Source of the DNA: a bacterium
GTDB lineage: Bacteria; Desulfobacterota; GWC2-55-46; DRQE01
Assembly: GCA_027017505.1 (NCBI GenBank)
Contig: JALUQR010000210.1
Span: 1 to 7,403 of the forward strand
Length of the DNA: 7,403 nucleotides
Reading direction: 5' to 3'
This document shows, one piece after another, positions 1 to 6,124 of this stretch. Each line of letters starts with the position of its first letter. Within the stretch, counting starts at the first letter, position 1. Both the position numbers and the translations under genes were made by a program. Below the pieces are notes generated by a model. It worked only from the letters and a program-made list of their open reading frames with translations, was not told the DNA's origin and ran no database searches.

Positions 1-282
1 ATATCAGATGGAACTCTCGCAGGAGATAAGGACAAAAAGAAGGTCATAGTAAACGCGGTTTCTCCAAACCCTGCAGAAGCGAGAGAGATTGTAAGAGTCA
101 TATCCAAAATAACAAAAAAGCCAGCTGTACCCGTCCCAAAATTTCTGATTGGAATAATGATGGGTTGGGACTTCGTGAAAGAATCATTTGTAAGCCAAAA
201 AGTAAAGCCATTTTTTCTTATAGAAAACCGCTTTGATTTCGCGTATCCCGATATAGGGAAAGCGCTTGATTTTTTAAGATAA
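1..282 (+). CDS. TIGR01777/YfcH-type SDR epimerase, C-terminal fragment
   Basis: This is the last 93 codons of a gene that begins before the window; the frame is open from base 1 to a TAA at 280-282. The translation carries the signature of the C-terminal DUF1731 domain found in the TIGR01777 (YfcH-like) NAD(P)-dependent sugar-epimerase family: VNAVSPNPAEAREIVRVI near the start, then PAVPVPKFLIGIMMG, a SQKVKP segment and the closing FDFAYPDIGKALDFL. In this family the Rossmann cofactor-binding half lies N-terminal, so here it is outside the window. The substrate of these cytoplasmic proteins is generally not known. The segment is about 39% G+C by my count (110 of 282), well below the genes that follow. 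The endonuclease V gene starts only eight bases after this stop. Confidence 0.85.
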   Translation: MSDGTLAGDKDKKKVIVNAVSPNPAEAREIVRVISKITKKPAVPVPKFLIGIMMGWDFVKESFVSQKVKPFFLIENRFDFAYPDIGKALDFLR

Positions 283-290
283 AACTCCCC

Positions 291-974
291 TTGAAAAAGA
301 CCTCTGGTTACAGAGACCCTGCCAGTGCAAGAAAAGAGGCCATAAAGGTACAGCTTGAACTGGCAAAGAGGATAAGACTCGTGCCTCTTAAAACAGAGGT
401 CCGTTATGTTGCGGGTGTGGACTGTGCCTTTACAGACAGCAGAACCATAGCGGTGGCAGTGCTTTTCAGGGTACCCGAGCTTGTGTGTGTTGAGGAAAGA
501 TGGGTCATAGAGGAGACAGGGTTTCCATACATTCCTGGACTGCTGTCCTTCAGAGAGGGGCCTGCCATTGTGTCTGCCATAAAGAGCCTTTCTGTAAGAC
601 CCGATGTGATACTCTTTGACGGACAGGGCATCGCACATCCCAGAAGCATGGGCATAGCAACACACACAGGTATATTGCTCGATATGCCCACCGTGGGATG
701 TGCAAAATCAAGGCTTGTGGGCGAATACGAGGAGCCCGAAGACCAGAGGTTTGCCCACACACCTCTTGTGTACAGGGGAAGGGTGGTGGGTGTGGTATTG
801 AGAACCAAAAAGGGGGTGCTTCCTGTGTTCGTCTCACCAGGACACAGGATAACCCTTGAGGATTCGATAAGGGTGGTAACCCTGTGTGCGGGCAGATACA
901 GACTGCCAGAGCCTGTGCGCAGGGCAGACCTTCTGTCAAAAAGACTGCGCAGGAGGTTCTCCGGGTCAGGTTGA
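291..974 (+). CDS. nfi: Endonuclease V (deoxyinosine 3'-endonuclease)
   Basis: Cytoplasmic repair nuclease that nicks DNA at the second phosphodiester bond 3' of hypoxanthine (deaminated adenine) and, less well, other altered bases; it needs Mg2+. The 227-residue product has the usual family length and all diagnostic blocks: GVDCAF with metal ligand D44; PYIPGLLSFREGP with strand-separating wedge Y80 and catalytic E89; LFDGQGIAHPRSMGIATH with D110; PTVGCAKSRLVG with K139; then VVGVVLRTK, VFVSPGHRI and YRLPEPVRRAD near the C terminus. The numbering is almost the same as in the characterised Thermotoga maritima enzyme. The chosen start is TTG at 291. It has no Shine-Dalgarno sequence, but it lies eight bases after the preceding stop, so coupled translation is plausible. 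I saw no in-frame ATG or GTG nearby that keeps the N-terminal helix. The start is therefore less certain than the gene. Confidence 0.95.
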   Translation: MKKTSGYRDPASARKEAIKVQLELAKRIRLVPLKTEVRYVAGVDCAFTDSRTIAVAVLFRVPELVCVEERWVIEETGFPYIPGLLSFREGPAIVSAIKSLSVRPDVILFDGQGIAHPRSMGIATHTGILLDMPTVGCAKSRLVGEYEEPEDQRFAHTPLVYRGRVVGVVLRTKKGVLPVFVSPGHRITLEDSIRVVTLCAGRYRLPEPVRRADLLSKRLRRRFSGSG

Positions 975-999
975 CCTCCATGGATGGCTGATATAACAT
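971..999 (+). promoter_or_regulatory. Candidate sigma70-type promoter before the exporter genes
   Basis: TTGACC at 971-976 resembles a -35 box and overlaps the nfi stop codon. TATAAC at 992-997 matches five of six -10 consensus bases at a 15-base spacing; TAACAT at 994-999 gives the ideal 17-base spacing but matches only four of six. Transcription would start near 1003-1006, leaving a short leader with the AAGGAG ribosome site. The 44-base gap is the longest between genes here, which fits a promoter. This rests on motif matching only. Confidence 0.4.
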
Positions 1000-1007
1000 C
1001 TAAGTGT

Positions 1008-1013
1008 AAGGAG
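1008..1013 (+). promoter_or_regulatory. Shine-Dalgarno site of the adaptor gene
   Basis: AAGGAG at 1008-1013 lies five bases before the ATG at 1019. It is the clearest ribosome-binding site in the window and fixes the start of the HlyD-type adaptor gene. Confidence 0.8.
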
Positions 1014-1018
1014 CAGAA

Positions 1019-2050
1019 ATGCTGAAAAAGACCCTGCTGGTAATAACCCTTGCTGTTGTCGCTGGTGTGGTGTTGTATCTTCTGGTCAGAGAGGGGCCAG
1101 CCCCTGAGTACATGGAGACCACCGGGGTGGTTGAGCTTAAAGAGGTGGAGCTTGCACCCCAGCGTGGTGGCAGAATCGTGTGGCTGTGCTGTAACGAAGG
1201 AGACAGGATAAAAAAGGGCATGCTGGCTGTAAGGCTCGATGATGCAAAGCTCAGGGCACAACTGCGGGAGGTAGACTTCCGCATGCAGGAACTCAAGGCA
1301 AAAATAGAGGCAGAAGAAAAAAAGCTCGGTGCAGTGGCCTCCATTGTGGACTCCCTGTCCGCAGCACTTGAAGGAATGGACGAAGAGATACAGCGGGCTC
1401 AGACCCTCCTTGAAGAGGCAAAAAAAGACCTCCTTCGTATATCCTCCCTCTACAGCGATGGTATAGCCACTGAAAAGGAGCTTGACTCAGCAAGAACCAA
1501 AAAGATGGTGCTCGAGAAGGATGTCGCAATACTTGAAAGAAGAAAGAAACAGCTTCTGGCAGAAAAGAAGGCAAAAAGGGCAGAGCTTGAGGCACAGAGG
1601 ATGCGCATAAAATCCCTGAGGGCAGGACTGCATGAGCTTGAAGCAAGAAAGGAGTTTGTCATGGCACAGCTTAAAGAGCTTGAGGTCTTCTCCCCTGTTG
1701 ACGGGGTTGTGGTCTACAGGGCATTCGAGCCAGGCGAGGTTGTACAGCCCGCAACACCTGTATACACTGTGCACGATAGAACCCGCATATGGGTAAGGGT
1801 GGACATAGAGGAAACCCTCATAGCCAGGGTCAGGCTACACTCAAGGGGTGTTGTAACACTTCCATCCATGCCAGAGGAGTCCTTTGAGGCAGAGGTTACA
1901 GAGATAACCCCGCTTGCAGGGTTTGCAACCCAGAGGGATGTAAAACGGGGTAGACCCGATGTGAAGACCTTCAGGGTGAAACTCTCTGTAAAGAGTGACC
2001 CTGGAGAGCTTCTAAAACACGGTATGACCGTAAATGTGAGGATATTTTAG
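1019..2050 (+). CDS. HlyD-family periplasmic adaptor (membrane fusion protein) of an ABC exporter
   Basis: A 343-residue adaptor that should be anchored in the inner membrane and bridge an ABC permease to an outer-membrane channel. Residues 4-23 form one hydrophobic anchor with no lipobox. The first half of the lipoyl (barrel-sandwich) domain covers about 36-75 (GGRIVWLCCNEGDRIKKG). A long Lys/Glu/Leu-rich coiled-coil hairpin runs from about 76 to 220. The second lipoyl half begins at 222 (EVFSPVDGVVVYRAFEPGE), followed by beta-barrel and membrane-proximal regions ending HGMTVNVRIF. At the hairpin tip, R140 and L144 fit the R-x3-L-x6-S motif that contacts TolC-type channels, with T151 in the Ser position. 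The ATPase and permease genes follow directly. Vicinal cysteines C57-C58 are unusual for a periplasmic adaptor. The exported substrate cannot be read from the sequence; YbhG- and DevB-like drug or lipid exporters are the nearest type. Confidence 0.88.
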   Translation: MLKKTLLVITLAVVAGVVLYLLVREGPAPEYMETTGVVELKEVELAPQRGGRIVWLCCNEGDRIKKGMLAVRLDDAKLRAQLREVDFRMQELKAKIEAEEKKLGAVASIVDSLSAALEGMDEEIQRAQTLLEEAKKDLLRISSLYSDGIATEKELDSARTKKMVLEKDVAILERRKKQLLAEKKAKRAELEAQRMRIKSLRAGLHELEARKEFVMAQLKELEVFSPVDGVVVYRAFEPGEVVQPATPVYTVHDRTRIWVRVDIEETLIARVRLHSRGVVTLPSMPEESFEAEVTEITPLAGFATQRDVKRGRPDVKTFRVKLSVKSDPGELLKHGMTVNVRIF

Positions 2051-2054
2051 CACC

Positions 2055-3065
2055 ATGACGGATGTGCCTGCCATAGAGACACACCGCCTTGTAAAAAGAT
2101 TCGGCAACATAGAGGCACTCAAGGGGGTGGACATGAGAGTTGAAAGGGGGGAGTTCTTCGGGCTTCTCGGGCCAAATGGCGCGGGCAAGACCACACTTAT
2201 AAGAATTCTCACAACCCTTTTAAGACCCACCAGCGGAGAGGCAAGGGTGTGTGGCCACCATGTGGTAAGAGAATGTGCAAAGGTAAGACACCTTATAGGT
2301 GTGGTCCCACAGGCAATGACATGCGACCTTGACCTTACCGCAAGGGAAAACCTGGATATCTACGGCAGGTTCTACGGGCTTTCAAAAAGGGAAAGAACAG
2401 AACAGATAGACTACCTTTTAAGAATGATAGGGCTTGAGCAACGCTCTGATGACCTTGTTGCCACCTACTCTGGAGGGATGCGCCGAAGGCTTGAGGTTGC
2501 AAGGGCACTCATCCATCGGCCTGCAGTGCTCATACTCGATGAGCCCACCCTGGGACTCGACCCCCAGAGCCGTTACATGGTGTGGAAACTCCTGAAAAGG
2601 CTTAAAGAGAGATACTCCCTTACCATACTTCTTACCACCCATTACATGGAAGAGGCAGAGGCACTGTGCACACGGGTGGCAATAATAGACTACGGAAGGA
2701 TAATAGCGGTGGATACCGTTGAGGGACTTAAAAAGAGTGTGCACGAAAAGGACAGGGTGGAGCTTACCGTGGAATGCCCCCAGGGAGTAGACCCCGTTGC
2801 AACGGTGAGAACACTCAAGAAGGTAAAAAGTGCTGTCTACAAAGAAGGCCTTCTTACAGCTACAGTTGAGAACAGCCAGCAGGAGCTTCCCCTCATATTC
2901 GAGGCACTTTACGCAAAGGGCGTCAATATTAAAAACGCCAGAATAACCAGCCTGACACTTGAAGATGTGTTCATCCATTATACCGGCAGACCCGTAAGGG
3001 ACGAGGAGACCAGAAAGGTGAGCTTCTTTATAGGTGCAGGGGTGCCGAGAAAGTGGGGCAGATAA
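2055..3065 (+). CDS. ABC exporter ATP-binding protein (NatA/DrrA/YbhF type)
   Basis: A 336-residue cytoplasmic ATPase that should power the permease encoded next. All nucleotide-binding motifs are intact: Walker A GPNGAGKT at 39-46, Q-loop Q86, signature YSGGM at 138-142 (the variant common in DrrA/CcmA-like exporters), Walker B VLILDEPT at 158-165 with catalytic E163, D-loop GLD at 167-169 and switch H196 in TTHYMEEAE. The C-terminal region of about 100 residues after the ATPase core, ending in a TSLEDVF-like segment (SLTLEDVFIHYTGR), matches the accessory domain (DUF4162-like) of drug-type ABC-2 ATPases. It carries a single ATPase domain, unlike the fused pair of E. coli YbhF, so it would work as a homodimer. 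The ATG lies four bases after the adaptor stop, and a GAGGA stretch inside the adaptor gene, about a dozen bases upstream, is the only ribosome-site candidate. Translation is probably coupled. Confidence 0.93.
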   Translation: MTDVPAIETHRLVKRFGNIEALKGVDMRVERGEFFGLLGPNGAGKTTLIRILTTLLRPTSGEARVCGHHVVRECAKVRHLIGVVPQAMTCDLDLTARENLDIYGRFYGLSKRERTEQIDYLLRMIGLEQRSDDLVATYSGGMRRRLEVARALIHRPAVLILDEPTLGLDPQSRYMVWKLLKRLKERYSLTILLTTHYMEEAEALCTRVAIIDYGRIIAVDTVEGLKKSVHEKDRVELTVECPQGVDPVATVRTLKKVKSAVYKEGLLTATVENSQQELPLIFEALYAKGVNIKNARITSLTLEDVFIHYTGRPVRDEETRKVSFFIGAGVPRKWGR

Positions 3066-3072
3066 AAAAACC

Positions 3073-4194
3073 ATGCGCAGATTGCTTGCCATAATAGAAA
3101 GGGACTTAAGAAAGTTCCTGCGCAATCCCCTGGTGATGGCGGTAAGTATTATCATGCCCATAGTGTATCTGCTCATACTTGGCAACTCCTTCCTTGGCGA
3201 GCTGAAACACCTGCCAGTTGCAATTATAGACCGCGATGGCGGTGGCCCTGCAGAAAGGATTATAGAAAACCTCACCGCAGTGGAGCGTGGCCCCTCAACC
3301 ATCACCATCCACAGGCTGAGCTCAGAGGGTGAGGCCATGGAAGGACTTAAACAGGGAAGATTCAAGGCAGTGGTGATAATACCCCAGGGGTTCTCAAAAC
3401 ACCTGTTAAAAAGGGGAAGGGCAGAGGTGGGACTCTTTGTGGACAACACAGATGTGGTCTCTGCAAACACACTAAAGACAGCTCTTCTTTCTGCACTTAC
3501 CTCTGTCAGAGAGGGATTCACCACAGTAAGGAAGAGAACACCAGGGGTTACGGTAAGAACCATGGAGGTGCACCCAAAGATAGACTATGACCAGACACTC
3601 ATACCAGGCGTGGTGATAATGGCCATATTCCTGGGTGCACTCACCACAGGGGTGTTCAACATGGTTATGGATAGATTCCTCGGTACCGATGAGAGCATCC
3701 TTCTGACACCCCTTACGAGGACAGACATTGTCGCAGGGCTTATCATAAGCGGGCTTATCATAACCACGGTGCTTGCCCTTGTGGTGCTCTTTTTAAGCTC
3801 CCTTATTGCGGGCATATATCTCTGGGATGTGCTGAGCCCTGGTGGACTTGTGGGTGTTATTCTTGTGGTAACGCTTTCCACCCTTTCGCTCCAGGGGCTT
3901 ATGTTTCTCATCCTGGGCAGGGCAGACCATCCAAGGGTGGTGGGCGTGCTCGGTGGGTTCCTCAATGTGATACTGTTCTTTCCGAGTGGAGCGGTCTATC
4001 CTGTGGAAAGTTTTCCACCCTTTTTAAGGCTCTTTGCAAAGGTGAACCCAGAGACATACTCGGTGCATGCACTGAAAACCGTGCTCTTTAAAAACGCAGG
4101 ACTTGGAGCCATAAAAGAGGATATACTGTTTCTTTCGGTATTCGCCTTCTTCACCATAGTGCTTGCAGTCCTTACCTTCAAGAGGGAGCTATGA
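3073..4194 (+). CDS. ABC-2 type exporter permease
   Basis: A 373-residue inner-membrane permease of the ABC2_membrane_3 type, partner of the preceding ATPase. The N terminus (MRRLLAIIERDLRKFLRNP) is the typical amphipathic connector helix. The first membrane helix is at about 20-37. Residues of about 39-175 form a large extracytoplasmic domain, typical of YbhS/YhhJ-like permeases that work with periplasmic adaptors. Five more hydrophobic segments follow, beginning LIPGVVIMAIFLGAL near 176 and ending with the C-terminal helix before KREL, giving six in all. Only one permease gene is present, so a homodimer is expected. I chose ATG 3073, seven bases after the ATPase stop, because it gives the family-like N terminus. 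A GTG at 3034 would add 13 unlike residues and overlap the ATPase gene by 32 bases. Neither start has a strong Shine-Dalgarno sequence. Confidence 0.9.
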   Translation: MRRLLAIIERDLRKFLRNPLVMAVSIIMPIVYLLILGNSFLGELKHLPVAIIDRDGGGPAERIIENLTAVERGPSTITIHRLSSEGEAMEGLKQGRFKAVVIIPQGFSKHLLKRGRAEVGLFVDNTDVVSANTLKTALLSALTSVREGFTTVRKRTPGVTVRTMEVHPKIDYDQTLIPGVVIMAIFLGALTTGVFNMVMDRFLGTDESILLTPLTRTDIVAGLIISGLIITTVLALVVLFLSSLIAGIYLWDVLSPGGLVGVILVVTLSTLSLQGLMFLILGRADHPRVVGVLGGFLNVILFFPSGAVYPVESFPPFLRLFAKVNPETYSVHALKTVLFKNAGLGAIKEDILFLSVFAFFTIVLAVLTFKREL

Positions 4195-4919
4195 GTAAAA
4201 AGGGCACTCTCCTTATAGGCACATCGGGCTGGGTGTACGAGCACTGGCGGGGTGTGTTCTATCCAGAGGATATGCGAGAGTCAGAATGGCTCGGCTTCTA
4301 CATGAAACACTTCGATACGGTGGAGATAAACAACACCTTCTATCATCTGCCCTCAAAGAACAGCTTTATAAGCTGGCACAGGTGTGCAAAGAAGGGCTTT
4401 GTTTACGCACTGAAGGTGAGCAGGTATATAACCCACATGCGAAAACTCCTTGAGCCTGAAAAACCCCTCTCTCTTTTCATGGAGCGTGCGACCCTTCTGA
4501 AAGAAAACCTTGGCCCCCTTCTCTTCCAGCTACCACCACGCTGGCGTGTAAATCCAGAAAGACTCAAGGAGTTTACAGAAAAACTTCCCCAGGGGATAAG
4601 GGCTGTCTTTGAGTTCAGAGACCAGAGCTGGTTCTGTGAAGCAGTCTATAAGATACTCAAACAAAAGGGTATTGCCCTCTGCCTCTATCACATGCCTGGG
4701 TTTACAACCCCTGCGGCTATCACCGCAGGGTTCGTTTACATAAGGTTCCATGGCTCGGGTACACTCTACGGTGGCAGATACGAAAGGGAGTTTCTTAAAA
4801 AATGGGCAAAGACCATAAGTGGATTTATAAAAGACGGGCTCGATGTGTATGTCTACTTCAATAACGACGCCATGGGCAATGCGGTGATAAACGCCAGGGA
4901 GCTCAAGGAGCTCTGCTGA
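4191..4919 (+). CDS. DUF72 (YecE-family) TIM-barrel-like protein
   Basis: A 242-residue soluble protein of the DUF72/YecE family, whose biochemical role is not established. The family blocks are present in order: GTSGWVYEHWRG at 10-21 followed by VFYP, FDTVEINNTFYHLP from 41, FVYALKVSRYITHMRKL from 70, LGPLLFQLPPRW at 107-118, FEFRDQSW at 140-147, VYIRFHG at 182-188 and VYVYFNND at 219-226. Family members are usually 230-300 residues, so this copy is full length. The ATG overlaps the permease stop (ATGA), and a GAGG sequence ends five bases before it, so translation is probably coupled to the exporter. Whether it contributes to export is unknown; DUF72 genes occur in many unrelated contexts, and the link may only be shared transcription. 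Confidence 0.9.
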   Translation: MSKKGTLLIGTSGWVYEHWRGVFYPEDMRESEWLGFYMKHFDTVEINNTFYHLPSKNSFISWHRCAKKGFVYALKVSRYITHMRKLLEPEKPLSLFMERATLLKENLGPLLFQLPPRWRVNPERLKEFTEKLPQGIRAVFEFRDQSWFCEAVYKILKQKGIALCLYHMPGFTTPAAITAGFVYIRFHGSGTLYGGRYEREFLKKWAKTISGFIKDGLDVYVYFNNDAMGNAVINARELKELC

Positions 4920-4945
4920 AAGGGGCTTTATTTTCTCCTTATTTT
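4909..4945 (+). terminator. Weak candidate intrinsic terminator after the DUF72 gene
   Basis: AGCTCT at 4909-4914 can pair with GGGGCT at 4922-4927 in RNA as a six-pair stem containing two G-U pairs, with a seven-base loop spanning the stop codon. A T-rich run follows at 4927-4945. A competing hairpin forms from two GAGCTC copies at 4899-4904 and 4908-4913, but it is not next to the T-run. The stem is short and weak, so this could equally be read-through sequence or part of a promoter. Confidence 0.25.
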
Positions 4946-4960
4946 AATGTATCATAACAG
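4927..4960 (+). promoter_or_regulatory. Candidate promoter directly before the dCTP deaminase gene
   Basis: This short gap is strikingly AT-rich compared with its surroundings. TTTAAT at 4943-4948 and TATCAT at 4950-4955 each match five of six -10 consensus bases; no good -35 box lies at the proper distance. From TATCAT, transcription would begin almost exactly at the ATG at 4961, giving a leaderless message. No Shine-Dalgarno sequence is seen before the ATG, which is consistent with that idea but does not prove it. Confidence 0.35.
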
Positions 4961-6115
4961 ATGTTTCTTATGAAAAAAGGGGCTACAAAAAACGGTGTAC
5001 TGAGCTCCCAGGAACTCAAAAGGGCTGTAGAGGAGGGCATAATAAGGGCAGACCCGCCTGTTGAAGACCACCAGATACAGCCTGCCAGTATAGACTTAAG
5101 GTGTGGTCCAAAGGCATTCAGGCTTGTATCCAGCTTTCTACCCGAGAATGTGCCTGTTCTTGACAGGCTCCATACCCCTGACATCTATGGCTCTGACCTT
5201 GTGATGTACGAGATGGACATCTCAGAGGGTGGCATACTTGAAAGGGGAAGCGTGTATCTCATACCCCTGGTGGAGGAGCTGAATCTGCCTGCGGATGTGG
5301 ACGGCAAGGCAAACCCAAAGTCCACAACGGGCAGACTCGATATATTCGCCCGCGTTATAACGGACAACAACCCCCGCTTCGATGAGGTGCCCGCAGGCTA
5401 CAGGGGCAGACTCTTCGTCGAGGTACTGCCAAGGTCCTTCACCATAAAGATAAGGGCAGGTGTGAGCCTTGTTCAGATGAGACTCAGAAGGGGTAAGGCA
5501 GTTGTTGGAGATACCACACTTCGCAGGCTCAACAGCAAATATTCGCTCCTTTACGATGGCTCAAAGGCACTTCCAAACAGGGAGGTAAGGATATCCAACG
5601 GGCTTTTCATGAGTGTGGACCTCGTTGGAGAGGACAATGGCGGTATTATAGGCTATAAGTCCAAAAAGAACAGCCATGTTATAGACCTCACCAGGGTTAA
5701 CTACTACAATGCAGAGGACTTCTGGGAGCCCATCTACAGAAACACCAAGGACACACTCATTCTTGAGCCCGAGGAGTTCTACATACTGGCATCAAAGGAA
5801 AGAATAAGGGTGCCCTCAGGCTATGCAGCAGAGATGGTGCCCTATGAGGTGGGCTCAGGGGAGCTCAGAACCCATTATGCAGGGTTTTTTGACCCGGGGT
5901 TCGGTTACGGCAGTAACGGAGAGGTAAAGGGCACAAAGGCGGTGCTCGAGGTAAGGGCACACGATGTGCCCTTCATGGTGGTGCACGGGCAGACCTTCTG
6001 TAAACTTTTCTTTGAAAAGATGAGCTCTCTGCCAGAAAAGGTATACGGACCAAAGATAGGCTCATCCTACCAGTATCAGACAATAAGCCTGAGCAAACAG
6101 TTCAAAAAGGACTGA
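4961..6115 (+). CDS. dcd: Two-domain dCTP deaminase-family protein
   Basis: Predicted cytoplasmic 2'-deoxycytidine 5'-triphosphate deaminase of the long, duplicated-domain family (about 360-385 residues; here 384), which converts dCTP to dUTP for dTTP synthesis. After the conserved QIQPASIDLR (about residue 40), the first dUTPase-like barrel contains GKANPKSTTGRLDIF from 115 and GYRGRLFVEVLP with E154, followed by GVSLVQMRLR. The second barrel contains AAEMVPYEVGSGELR, HYAGFFDPGFG at 305-315, AVLEVRAHDVPF with E330 (the likely counterpart of the catalytic Glu of single-domain Dcd) and HGQTFCKLFFEKM. The two halves keep different parts of the usual active site. ATG 4961 gives the longest frame; ATG 4970 is a close alternative, and neither has a Shine-Dalgarno sequence. 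The stop is nine bases before ftsK and in the same frame. The family is confident, but the reaction is inferred from homology. Confidence 0.88.
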   Translation: MFLMKKGATKNGVLSSQELKRAVEEGIIRADPPVEDHQIQPASIDLRCGPKAFRLVSSFLPENVPVLDRLHTPDIYGSDLVMYEMDISEGGILERGSVYLIPLVEELNLPADVDGKANPKSTTGRLDIFARVITDNNPRFDEVPAGYRGRLFVEVLPRSFTIKIRAGVSLVQMRLRRGKAVVGDTTLRRLNSKYSLLYDGSKALPNREVRISNGLFMSVDLVGEDNGGIIGYKSKKNSHVIDLTRVNYYNAEDFWEPIYRNTKDTLILEPEEFYILASKERIRVPSGYAAEMVPYEVGSGELRTHYAGFFDPGFGYGSNGEVKGTKAVLEVRAHDVPFMVVHGQTFCKLFFEKMSSLPEKVYGPKIGSSYQYQTISLSKQFKKD

Positions 6116-6124
6116 TACGGGCCC

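Noticed and set aside
978..983. Palindrome CCATGG next to ATGG between nfi and the adaptor gene
   Set aside because: Six bases only, with no flanking symmetry; too short to call an operator.
404..1261. A 285-codon open frame on the minus strand
   Set aside because: It runs opposite endonuclease V and the start of the adaptor gene, crosses their intergenic promoter region, and has no family-like motif.
2418..3563. A long (381-codon) open frame on the minus strand
   Set aside because: It lies opposite the ATPase and permease genes, whose domains are unmistakable; the translation is Cys/Ser/Pro/Leu-rich with no recognisable motif. Such open antisense frames are a by-product of the biased codons here.
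4899..4913. GAGCTC-AAG-GAGCTC inverted repeat at the end of the DUF72 gene
   Set aside because: It lies inside the coding sequence, has a three-base loop and is 13 bases away from the T-run, so it is a poor terminator by itself; noted only as a competing fold.
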